The notes beneath the pieces are model-generated. The model was not told the DNA's origin. It saw only the letters and a list, made by a program, of their open reading frames with translations, and searched no databases. A DNA stretch of 64,000 bases from Gemmatirosa kalamazoonensis (GTDB taxonomy: Bacteria; Gemmatimonadota; Gemmatimonadetes; Gemmatimonadales; Gemmatimonadaceae). Shown in pieces: positions 53,057 through 61,172 of the stretch (position 1 is its first letter; each line of letters begins with the position of its first letter). The stretch spans positions 2,650,220 to 2,714,219 of the forward strand of contig NZ_CP007128.1 in assembly GCF_000522985.1 (NCBI RefSeq), read 5' to 3'. The position numbers were made by a program, and so were the translations under genes.

Positions 53057-53536
53057 ATGGCAGACAACGAGCGCGACCGGTACCGCGACAACGACGACGT
53101 GCGCCAGATCGACGACCCGGCGACGCGCAACGACGTGAAGAGCGACTCGCGCAACGAGGCGCGTGGCGACGCGCGCGAGAGCATCGGCAACCACGCGCGC
53201 GGCACCGACACGGACGCCGCGGGGCGGAGCGGCAACGACCGGCAGCGGAGCCGCTCCGACCTGCCCGATCAGTACGACGAGGACCTCGCGCGCGACAACC
53301 GCCGCGGCCGCGAGGGGGAGGGGATGAGCGACCTGGCGATGGACACGCGCTCCGGCGCGGCGGGCTTCGCCGACGTCCCACCGTCCGAGCCGCACACCGG
53401 CGACACGCGCCACGGCTGGCGCGCGCACGCGCAACAGGGACACGCGCAGAGCCCCGTGGAGCTCACGCACAGCGAGCCGCCGCCCAAGAAGGAGGGGCAC
53501 GGCGCGACGGATCTGCAGCGGAAGCCCGAGCGCTGA
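53057..53536 (+). CDS. hydrophilic disordered protein
   Basis: The protein has 159 residues, almost without hydrophobic residues and very rich in Asp, Arg, Asn, Gly and Ser (M-A-D-N-E-R-D-R-Y-R-D-N-D-D). No domain, signal or membrane part is seen. It resembles stress or desiccation-type hydrophilins in composition only. Confidence 0.6.
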   Translation: MADNERDRYRDNDDVRQIDDPATRNDVKSDSRNEARGDARESIGNHARGTDTDAAGRSGNDRQRSRSDLPDQYDEDLARDNRRGREGEGMSDLAMDTRSGAAGFADVPPSEPHTGDTRHGWRAHAQQGHAQSPVELTHSEPPPKKEGHGATDLQRKPER

Positions 53537-53546
53537 CGTGCGTCGC

Positions 53547-53591
53547 GGCCACCGCGCTCAGAGCGTGACGAGCGAGACGAGCGCGGTGGCC
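53547..53591. terminator. bidirectional hairpin overlapping the end of the DUF3667 gene
   Basis: A perfect 13-bp stem GGCCACCGCGCTC / GAGCGCGGTGGCC (53547-53559 with 53579-53591) lies between convergent genes. Its right arm is within the minus-strand coding end. Confidence 0.5.
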
Positions 53592-54589
53592 AGCACGGCG
53601 CAGAACAGGACGGTGCCGTAGACGAGCGAGAGCGCGACGAACTTCACCGCCGTCCGGCTGCGCGAGCCGCCGTAGACGCGGCGCATCGACGCGAAGAAGT
53701 AGATCGGCATCCACAGCAGCGGGATCGCCGCCACCGCGCCGAACCCCACCGGGCGCAGACCCACCGCCGACACGCGCGCCGTCGTCATCGCGAGATACGC
53801 GAACGCGTGGTTGTGCAGCGCGAACACGAAGTGCTCGGCGTAGTAGACCGGCGTCCGCAGGTACAGAAGGCGCAGCAGCAGCGCGAACACGGGGAGCAGC
53901 AGGAACACCATGTTCGGCGCCTTCTGCATCATCGCGTTCCTCAGCACGAGGCGCTGCTCGGTCGGCGACATGTGCTGCAGCTTCAGCAGGCCGCCCACGA
54001 AGTGGCGCTTGAACCACGCGCGCGGGTCGTTCCCCTTCTCGTTGCGGTGCCGCTCGAGGAACGCCTTGAACTCGGCGTCGTCGCGCACGACGCCCGACTG
54101 GTCGGTGAGCGCGGTGCCGGCCGTCGCTGCGCTGGGCGGCGCGCCCGTGCGGCTGAACGTGACGAGCGACTTCTGCACGTCGTTAGGCGCCGCGCTCGGC
54201 GGGTCGCGCAGGAGCGACAGCGACACGAAGAACAGCACGCTCATCGTGAGGTACAGTCGCAGCGGCCGGAGGTAGCGCACGCGTCGGCCCGCGAGAAACT
54301 CGCGCGTCAGCCCGCCCGGCCGCCGCACGAGCAGCCACAGCGTCGCCGGGATCTTGCCGTCCCATCCCGCGAACGTGTCCAGCAGCTCGCCGAGGATGCC
54401 GTACAGCGAGCGGTGGAGGTCGTGCGTCTCCTGGCCGCAGCGCGGGCAGTAGTGCTCGCACCCCTCGCCGCCGCAGTTCGCGCAGCGCGTCCCCTCCACG
54501 GGTGGCGTCGCGGCGTCCGACGCGGGAGCGAACGTCGAGGAGCGCCCCGGCGGCGCCGCGTCGATCAGGACGGAGGGGGAAGGACGCAT
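53558..54589 (-). CDS. DUF3667-family membrane protein
   Basis: The protein has 343 residues. A zinc ribbon near the N-terminus (C-A-N-C...H-Y-C-P-R-C-G) is followed by the family's L-L-D-T-F-x-x-W-D-G-K-I and R-P-G-G-L-T-R-E-F-L-A-G-R-R-V-R-Y-L-R-P-L-R-L-Y-L. There are about five membrane helices, in the first and last thirds. The function of this widespread family is unknown. A small zinc-ribbon gene lies upstream on the same strand. Confidence 0.85.
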   Translation of the reverse strand: MRPSPSVLIDAAPPGRSSTFAPASDAATPPVEGTRCANCGGEGCEHYCPRCGQETHDLHRSLYGILGELLDTFAGWDGKIPATLWLLVRRPGGLTREFLAGRRVRYLRPLRLYLTMSVLFFVSLSLLRDPPSAAPNDVQKSLVTFSRTGAPPSAATAGTALTDQSGVVRDDAEFKAFLERHRNEKGNDPRAWFKRHFVGGLLKLQHMSPTEQRLVLRNAMMQKAPNMVFLLLPVFALLLRLLYLRTPVYYAEHFVFALHNHAFAYLAMTTARVSAVGLRPVGFGAVAAIPLLWMPIYFFASMRRVYGGSRSRTAVKFVALSLVYGTVLFCAVLATALVSLVTL

Positions 54590-54608
54590 GGGCCAAACTC
54601 CGCTCGGG

Positions 54609-54761
54609 TCACGCGACCGCGCAAGACGGCGGCGCGTCGTCGTCGCGCAGATCGGCGCACGACCGGTTGATGCGGCCGCAGTCGAGGCAGATCTGCTTGC
54701 ACTTCCGCCACACGAGCCGCGCCGAGCCGCAGTGGTCGCAGGTGTCCCGGGGTTCGTCCAT
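54609..54761 (-). CDS. 50-residue zinc-ribbon protein
   Basis: C-D-H-C at the start and C-L-D-C-G later form a four-Cys zinc ribbon in a very short protein (M-D-E-P-R-D-T-C-D-H-C-G). The start is ATG 54761. It lies 19 bp before the DUF3667 gene on the same strand. A nucleic-acid or protein-binding adaptor is plausible; no family name is certain. Confidence 0.6.
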   Translation of the reverse strand: MDEPRDTCDHCGSARLVWRKCKQICLDCGRINRSCADLRDDDAPPSCAVA

Positions 54762-54787
54762 GGCGATGAGGATACATCGAAACGCGA

Positions 54788-54826
54788 GCGGCCGGTGCAG
54801 GGAGTCGCTTCCCGTGCACCGGCCGC
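54788..54826. terminator. hairpin after the Big_2 lipoprotein gene
   Basis: A perfect 12-bp stem (54788-54799 with 54815-54826) extended by GGGA/TCCC in the loop. It lies downstream of the minus-strand gene ending at 54848. Confidence 0.6.
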
Positions 54827-54847
54827 CGCGCACTCGAGGAGCCGCGA

Positions 54848-56608
54848 TTACTGCGTCACGGTCACGATGACCACCGTCGGCTGCCCCTGCGGCTGCAGGT
54901 TCTGGTCGAGCGCCTGGTAGGTGAGCTTCGCGGTGCCCTGCTTGAACCCGCGGATGTTGCCCTGCGCGTCGCCCGACGCCACCGACGGGTCGTCCGACTG
55001 GACGGAGATGTTGGCCGTGCGCCCGAACAGCGCGGCCCCGTTCGCGTCGCGCGGCGTCACCGAGACCACCGTCGCCGGCGACGAGCGGAGGCTCAGCGTC
55101 ACCGTCGTCGGCTGGACGTCGATCGTGGCGATCGGGATGGGGAGCACGAGCACCTGGGCCTGGCCGATCTGCGACCCGGGGAGCCCCGGCACCGCGTCCG
55201 TGATGGCCGAGATGACCGCCGTCGCCGCCGAGACGCCCGTCACGAGCCCGGTCTGGTCGACCGGCACGGCGACGGAGTTGCTCGACGTCCACGTGATCGG
55301 CCGGCCGCTCACGGTGACGCCGAGCGAGTCGGTGAGCGTCGCGGTGAAGCGCTGCGTCTGACCGGCGGTGATGTTGGCCTGGATCGGCAGCACCTGCACG
55401 ACGGCGATCGGCACCGGCGTGACGGTGAGCTTGATCGTGTCGGCAACGGCGCCGTTGTCGACGCTCGCGATCAGCAGCGCCTGGCCGAGCTTCTGCCCGA
55501 CGACCGTGCCGAGCGAGGTCACCGAGAACACCGACGGGTCGGTGCTCTTGTACTGCACCTGTCGGTTCAGGATTGCGCGTCCGAGACTGTCCGCCGGCAC
55601 CGCGACGCGCGAGCTGGGGACGCCGGTGCCGTTGGAGCCGAGTCGGATGAACGGCGCGCGGTTGCCGAAGCGGATCTCCTTCGCCGGGATCGGCAGCACG
55701 GTGATGGCGACGCTGCCGCGCGCCGACGTGCCGGCGACCGCGATGTCGATCGTGGTGGTGCCCTGCCGCACGCCGGTGACGACGCCCGACTGCGGGTTCA
55801 CCGTGGCGACCGTCTGGTCGTTGCTCGAGTACGTGATCGTCTGGCCGGCCGTCGAGATCGGCGCGTTGTCGGCGGCGAACAGCGACACGGCGATCTGGTT
55901 CGACTCGGTCTCGAGCAGCTCGTTCTTCCCCTTCTGCAGGGCGCCGGTGACCTTCGCGACGCTCGGCGGCTGGACGGTGATGACGGTGTTGAACGGCACG
56001 CCCTGCACGCTGCCCGTCACCGTCGCCTGACCGACCGTCACGCCCTTCACGAACGTCCCGGTCGTCGTGTTGTCCGTCTCCACCGTCACGACGTTCGTGT
56101 TCGTGCTCGTGATGGTGACCGCGCGCTTGCCGAGCGCCTGACCGGTCGCGCCGATCGGCGTGATCACGAGCTGCACCCGCTCGTTCAGGTGCACCGTCGG
56201 CGGCGGCGCGTCCACGCGCACCGGAATCTCCTGCGTCACGACGAGCGTCGCGCTCCCCTTCACGCCGCGCGCCGTCGCGGTGATGATCGTCGTCCCCTCG
56301 GAGACGGTCGTGAGCGCGCCCGAGCTGGCGTTCACGGTGGCGACGGCCGGGTTACTGGACTCGAAGCCGATGCTGATCTTCGAGCTGTTCGTGAGGTTCC
56401 GGTCCCCCTTGCCGTGCACCGCGGCGATCGCCTGGCCCTGCGCGCGGGCCGGCAGGCTGTCGTTGGGGCTCAGGCTGACGTCGACCGACACCACCTTCGG
56501 CACGCCGGTGATGAACTCGCACCCCGTCGTGAGCGTCGCCAGCACCGCGGCGAGGACCGCCAGCCCTCGACGCGACCGGGTCGCGGAGAGGGAGAGAAGA
56601 GACCGCAT
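54848..56608 (-). CDS. lipoprotein with Ig-like (Big_2) repeats
   Basis: The protein has 586 residues. The signal ends in L-A-T-L-T-T-G-C, a lipobox. The mature part is a chain of about five to six bacterial Ig-like domains of the Big_2 type, each with a V-x-S-x-D-x-x-V-A-x-V-x-x-x-x-G-x-V-x-x-V-x-x-G pattern. No enzymatic domain is present. It is an outer-surface or periplasmic structural protein. Start at ATG 56608. Confidence 0.85.
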   Translation of the reverse strand: MRSLLSLSATRSRRGLAVLAAVLATLTTGCEFITGVPKVVSVDVSLSPNDSLPARAQGQAIAAVHGKGDRNLTNSSKISIGFESSNPAVATVNASSGALTTVSEGTTIITATARGVKGSATLVVTQEIPVRVDAPPPTVHLNERVQLVITPIGATGQALGKRAVTITSTNTNVVTVETDNTTTGTFVKGVTVGQATVTGSVQGVPFNTVITVQPPSVAKVTGALQKGKNELLETESNQIAVSLFAADNAPISTAGQTITYSSNDQTVATVNPQSGVVTGVRQGTTTIDIAVAGTSARGSVAITVLPIPAKEIRFGNRAPFIRLGSNGTGVPSSRVAVPADSLGRAILNRQVQYKSTDPSVFSVTSLGTVVGQKLGQALLIASVDNGAVADTIKLTVTPVPIAVVQVLPIQANITAGQTQRFTATLTDSLGVTVSGRPITWTSSNSVAVPVDQTGLVTGVSAATAVISAITDAVPGLPGSQIGQAQVLVLPIPIATIDVQPTTVTLSLRSSPATVVSVTPRDANGAALFGRTANISVQSDDPSVASGDAQGNIRGFKQGTAKLTYQALDQNLQPQGQPTVVIVTVTQ

Positions 56609-56827
56609 GAAGGATTTCCGGTGATTGTGAGTCCGCGCCCGGACGGCAGCCGGACGGTGATCCAGGACGCACGGGGAGCGCGTCGACGCGCTCCGCCCGG
56701 CCGCGAGGCAGCCGGGGGGCGCCGTCATCCTAGAGAGAGTAGTAAGCGGACCCGGACGTAACAACATCGAGTGCTGTGCGGCGTCGCGCGGGTACCCGCA
56801 CACACCGGTCGGGTTCCGCGGCCGCCG

Positions 56828-58939
56828 TCAGCGGGGGCCCGGAGCGCTCCGCCCTGCCGCGGCGAGCTGCCGGTCGAGCACCGCGGGGTCCGACGTCGGG
56901 AGGTCGCAGGTGGCGTGGCGGCACACGTACGCCGTGGCCCGCCCGCCGATCGCGGTGCGCCCTGCCCGCAGCGGCCGGCCGTGGCCCGACCGCTCGGGGC
57001 CCCCCTCGACGACGAGCGACGGCACGTAACGCCGCCCCGCCGCCGCGGCGAGCGCGCGGAACCCGGCTGTGGCGGGATCACCGACGAGCACCAGCTCCAC
57101 GGCCCCGTCCACCGCCATGTCCGCGGCGCCGAGCAGGTGGCCGAACGCGGGGGCGTGGCGGGCCAGCGGCTCGGCGAGCGAGGCGAGCACCCGGTCCGCG
57201 CGTCGACGGTACCCCTCGTCGCCCGTGACGTCGGCGAGGACGAGCAACAGCTCCACGGCGAGCGACGTTCCGGACGGCGTCGCGTTGTCGGTCGGATCGC
57301 GGGGCCGGGTCACGAGGCGCTCGGCGTCGGAGGCGGTGTCGAAGAACGCGCCGACCTCCTCGTCCCAGAACCACTGCACCGTCGCCTCGCCGATCCGCCG
57401 GGCGAGGTCGAGCCACCGCTCGTCGAACGTGAGCGCCCACAGCGCGAGGAAGCCGAGCGCCACGCCGGCGTGGTCCTCGAGGAAGCCGGGGATGCGGGTG
57501 ACCCCCTCCATGTGGACGCGCATCACCCGCCCGGTGGCCGGGTCGACGAGCGTGGACGCGAGGAACTCCCCGTTCCGGAGCGCGAGGTCGCGCAGCCAGG
57601 CGGATCCCTCGCTCCCGGGATCGAACGCCCGCGCGGCCTCGGCGACCGCCCGGAGCATGATCCCGTTCCACATGGCGAGGATCTTCTCGTCGCGCGCGGG
57701 GCGCACGCGGTGGGCGCGGACGGCGAGCAGGGCGTGCTTCGCGCGACGCACGGCGTCGGCGAGCGACGCGTCGCTCCCCTCCTCGGCGGCCGGCTCGACG
57801 TCGTCCGCGGTCGACGGGCGCGACACGAACGGGATGTTGTGCCCCTCGAAGTTGCCCATCGGCGTGACGCCCCAGTAGTGGACGACCGCCTCGATGTCGC
57901 CCGGCGAGAAGCCGCTCGCGTCGAGCGCCTCGCGCAGGTCGTCGTGGTCCCAGACGTAGAACTTCCCCTCGTGCCCCTCGCTGTCGGCGTCGAGCGTCGC
58001 GTAGAAGCCGCCGCTCGGGGCCGTCATCTCGCGCGCCACCCAGCGCAGCGTCTCCTCGGTCACGCGGCGCGCCTCGGCGTCGCCGGTCGCCTGCCACAGG
58101 TGCACGCCGAGCCGCGACAGCAGGGCGTTGTCGTAGAGCATCTTCTCGAAGTGCGGCACGAGCCAGATGGCATCGACGGCATAGCGATGGAAGCCGCCGC
58201 CGACCTGGTCGTAGATGCCGCCCCGGGCCATCGCGCGGAACGTGTGCGCGGCCATGTCGAGCAGCGACGGGTCGCCCGTGCGCGCCCACCGCCGCAGCAG
58301 GAAGTCGTACGCCATCGCCGGCGGGAACTTCGGGGCGCCCTTCGTGCCGCCGCGGTCGCGGTCGTACGTGGCGGCGATGCTCCGCACCGCGCGCACGAGC
58401 GTGTCGTCGTCGAGCGTGCCGCTCGGCACCGCGGCGCGCGCCGCCTCGGCGTACATGTCGCGCAGCGCGCTCGTCGTGCGCTCCACCTTCTCCCGCTGCG
58501 TGCGCCACGCCTCGGCCACGGCGCGCAGCACGCGGCGGAAGCTCGGCATGCCGTGCCGATCCTCCGGCGGGAAGTACGTGCCGGCGACGAACGGCTCCCC
58601 GTCGGGCGTGAGGAACACCGTCATCGGCCATCCGCCGTGCCCCGTCATCGCCTGCGTCGCCTGCATGTAGATCGCGTCGACGTCGGGGCGCTCCTCGCGG
58701 TCGACCTTCACGGGGACGAACCACTCGTTCATGAGCTGCGCGGTCGCCGCGTCCTCGAACGACTCGCGCTCCATGACGTGGCACCAGTGGCACGCCGCGT
58801 AGCCGACGCTGAGCAGGATGGGCCGGTCTTCCGCGCGTGCCTTCGCGAACGCCTCGTCGCCCCACGGATGCCAGTCGACGGGGTTGTGCGCGTGCTGGCG
58901 GAGATAGGGGCTGGTCTCGTCGATCAGGCGATTCGTCAT
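56828..58939 (-). CDS. thioredoxin-domain protein, YyaL/DUF255 family
   Basis: The protein has 703 residues. The N-terminal thioredoxin-like domain opens N-R-L-I-x-E-x-S-P-Y-L-x-Q-H-A-x-N-P-V-D-W and has the C-H-W-C redox motif. The rest is an alpha/alpha barrel of the N-acylglucosamine epimerase type ([14 protein letters not shown] and P-H-F-E-K-M-L-Y-D). The cellular role of the family is unsettled. Start ATG 58939. It is divergent from crcB. Confidence 0.9.
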   Translation of the reverse strand: MTNRLIDETSPYLRQHAHNPVDWHPWGDEAFAKARAEDRPILLSVGYAACHWCHVMERESFEDAATAQLMNEWFVPVKVDREERPDVDAIYMQATQAMTGHGGWPMTVFLTPDGEPFVAGTYFPPEDRHGMPSFRRVLRAVAEAWRTQREKVERTTSALRDMYAEAARAAVPSGTLDDDTLVRAVRSIAATYDRDRGGTKGAPKFPPAMAYDFLLRRWARTGDPSLLDMAAHTFRAMARGGIYDQVGGGFHRYAVDAIWLVPHFEKMLYDNALLSRLGVHLWQATGDAEARRVTEETLRWVAREMTAPSGGFYATLDADSEGHEGKFYVWDHDDLREALDASGFSPGDIEAVVHYWGVTPMGNFEGHNIPFVSRPSTADDVEPAAEEGSDASLADAVRRAKHALLAVRAHRVRPARDEKILAMWNGIMLRAVAEAARAFDPGSEGSAWLRDLALRNGEFLASTLVDPATGRVMRVHMEGVTRIPGFLEDHAGVALGFLALWALTFDERWLDLARRIGEATVQWFWDEEVGAFFDTASDAERLVTRPRDPTDNATPSGTSLAVELLLVLADVTGDEGYRRRADRVLASLAEPLARHAPAFGHLLGAADMAVDGAVELVLVGDPATAGFRALAAAAGRRYVPSLVVEGGPERSGHGRPLRAGRTAIGGRATAYVCRHATCDLPTSDPAVLDRQLAAAGRSAPGPR

Positions 58940-58979
58940 CTGCGTAATCTGCGCAATCTGCGGATTAGATTCCCGCCCC

Positions 58980-59363
58980 ATGCGAACGACCTTCGCCATC
59001 GCCCTCGGCGGCGCCGTCGGCACGGTGGCGCGCTACGGCCTGGGAACCTGGATTCAGCGAGCCACCGCCACGTTCCCGCTCAGCACGCTCGTCATCAACG
59101 TCACGGGCTCGTTCCTGCTCGGCTTTCTGATGCGCTGGATGCTGAGCACCACGGCGTCGCCCGACCTGCGCGCCGCGCTGACGATCGGCTTCTGCGGCGG
59201 GTACACGACGTTCTCCACGTTCAGCTACGAGGCCGCGCGGCTGATGGAGTCCGGGAGCTGGGCGCGGGCGAGCACGTACATCGTCGCGAGCGTGGGGGCG
59301 TCGCTCCTCGCCACGTTCGCCGGATTCGCCGCCGCGGTGCGCACCATCGCCCGCGGCAGCTAG
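58980..59363 (+). CDS. crcB: fluoride channel CrcB/Fluc
   Basis: The protein has 127 residues with four membrane helices. The conserved [10 protein letters not shown] and [13 protein letters not shown] segments line the fluoride pore. It works as a dimer to expel fluoride. The 40-bp upstream gap has no room for a fluoride riboswitch. A DUF190 gene follows 8 bp later, as is common for crcB. Confidence 0.92.
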   Translation: MRTTFAIALGGAVGTVARYGLGTWIQRATATFPLSTLVINVTGSFLLGFLMRWMLSTTASPDLRAALTIGFCGGYTTFSTFSYEAARLMESGSWARASTYIVASVGASLLATFAGFAAAVRTIARGS

Positions 59364-59371
59364 GAGGCTCC

Positions 59372-59716
59372 ATGCACGGACTCGTCGGCGAGCGTGTCCT
59401 CATGCGCATCCACATCGGCGAGCGCGACCGCCACAAGGGCGCGCCATTGCACGAGGCGATCGTCGCGCTGCTGCGCGAGCGGCACCTGGCCGGCGCCACG
59501 GTCCTGCGCGGCATCATGGGGTTCGGCGCCACGGCGCGCGTGCACACCGACAAGATCCTGCAGCTCTCCACCGACTTGCCGCTCGTCGTCGAGTGCGTCG
59601 ACACGGAGGAGAAGATCGAGGGCGTGCTCGCCGAGCTCGATGCGATGATCGGCGGAGGTCTCATCACGCTGGAGAAGGTGCGCGTGATCGTGTATCGCCC
59701 CGAGCGCCCCGCGTAG
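59372..59716 (+). CDS. DUF190 family protein, crcB partner
   Basis: The protein has 114 residues of ferredoxin-like fold, related to PII-like proteins (R-I-H-I-G-E-x-D, G-A-T-V-L-R-G-I-M-G-F-G, L-P-L-V-V-E-C-V-D). It is preceded by AGGAGG and follows crcB directly. It probably binds or regulates the fluoride channel. Confidence 0.85.
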   Translation: MHGLVGERVLMRIHIGERDRHKGAPLHEAIVALLRERHLAGATVLRGIMGFGATARVHTDKILQLSTDLPLVVECVDTEEKIEGVLAELDAMIGGGLITLEKVRVIVYRPERPA

Positions 59717-59749
59717 CGGATCCCGATCCTCATCCCGACATACCCTTTC

Positions 59750-61131
59750 ATGACCGACACGAGCTTCCAGGACCTCGCCGCCCACTTCGACGCGGGCACC
59801 ACGCGCGCGCGCGCGACGAGCTGTTCGACTTCCTGCGCATCCCGAGCGTGAGCGCGCGCTCCGAGCACGACGCCGACACCCGCCGCGCCGCGGAGTGGGT
59901 GCGCGACTCGCTGACGACGGCGGGGCTCACGGCCGAGATCATCGACACCGCCGGCCACCCGATCGTGCTCGGCGAGTGGCATGGCGCGCCCGCGCGGCCG
60001 ACGATCCTCATCTACGGCCACTACGACGTGCAGCCGGCGGAGCCGCTGGAGCTGTGGGACTCGCCCGCGTTCGAGCCGACGATCCGCGACGGGCGCATCT
60101 ACGCGCGCGGCTCGGTGGACGACAAGGGGCAGCTGTTCCTGCACGTGAAGGCGCTCGAGGCGCACCTGAAGGTGCGCGGCACGCTGCCGGTGAACGTGAT
60201 CGTGCTCGCGGAAGGGGAGGAGGAGGTCGGCAGCGAGCACCTCGAGCAGTTCATCCGCGACCACGCCGACCGGCTGAAGTGCGACGCGGTGGTCATCTCC
60301 GACTCGGCGATGTTCGCGCCCGGGCAGCCGTCGATCCTCTCGTCGCTGCGCGGGATGGCGTACTTCCAGATCGACGTGCAGGGGCCGGCGACGGACCTGC
60401 ACTCGGGGAGCTACGGCGGTGCGGTGGTGAACCCGGCGATGGCGCTCGCCCGCATCCTCGCGACGTTCCACGACGACGAGGGGCGGATCGCGATCCCGGG
60501 CTTCTACGACCAGGTGCGCCCGTTCCCGGACGCGGTGCGCGCGGGGATGCGTGCGCTGCCGTTCGACGAGTCGCACTTCCGCGACGAGGTGGGCGCGCCG
60601 GCGTTAGGCGGCGAGGCGGGGCATACCGTGCTGGAGCGTCTGTGGACGCGGCCGACGTGCGAGGTGAACGGCCTGCTGTCCGGCTACACGGGCGAGGGCG
60701 CGAAGACGGTCCTGCCGGCGAAGGCGATGGCGAAGGTGAGCTGCCGGCTGGTCCCCGACCAGGACCCGCAGGAGATCGAGCGGCTCATGAAGGCGCACGT
60801 GGCGCGCGTCGCGCCGAGCGGCGTCACGGTGACCGTGAACCACCTGCACGGCGGCCGCCCGTGGCGCGCCGACCTCGAGGGCCCACTGTTCGACGCCGCG
60901 CGGCGCGCGCTGGCCGAGGCGTTCGGGCGGGAGCCGGTGATCGTCGGCGAGGGGGGCTCGATCCCGGTGGTCGGCGACTTCCAGAACGTCCTCGGCGCAC
61001 CGGTCCTGCTCGTCGGCTTCGGGCTGCCCGGGGAGAACGCGCACGCCCCGAACGAGTGGCTGTCGGCGGAGAACTTCGAGACCGGCATGCGGGCGATGGC
61101 GCGGCTGTACGACGAGTACGGGCGGGCGTAG
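59750..61131 (+). CDS. M20-family peptidase, frameshifted near the start by a CG repeat
   Basis: From ATG 59750 the frame reads M-T-D-T-S-F-Q-D-L-A-A-H-F-D-A-G-T-T-R-A-R. It then leaves the peptidase frame at a (CG)7 tract (59802-59815) and stops after 33 codons. Removing one CG restores R-A-R-D-E-L-F-D-F-L-R-I-P-S-V. The remaining ~440 codons are intact: G-H-Y-D-V-Q-P, S-V-D-D-K-G and E-G-E-E-E supply the zinc ligands of M20 dipeptidases/DapE-type hydrolases. No other good start exists downstream. Cause: slippage variation or a sequencing error. Confidence 0.8.
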
Positions 61132-61172
61132 CCCCGGAAAGGGGTACGCGGCTTGCTCGGTAGGCGCGTACC

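Noticed and set aside
58940-58979. Fluoride riboswitch before crcB
   Set aside because: Only 40 bp separate crcB from the divergent start, and no fluoride-riboswitch pseudoknot consensus is present.
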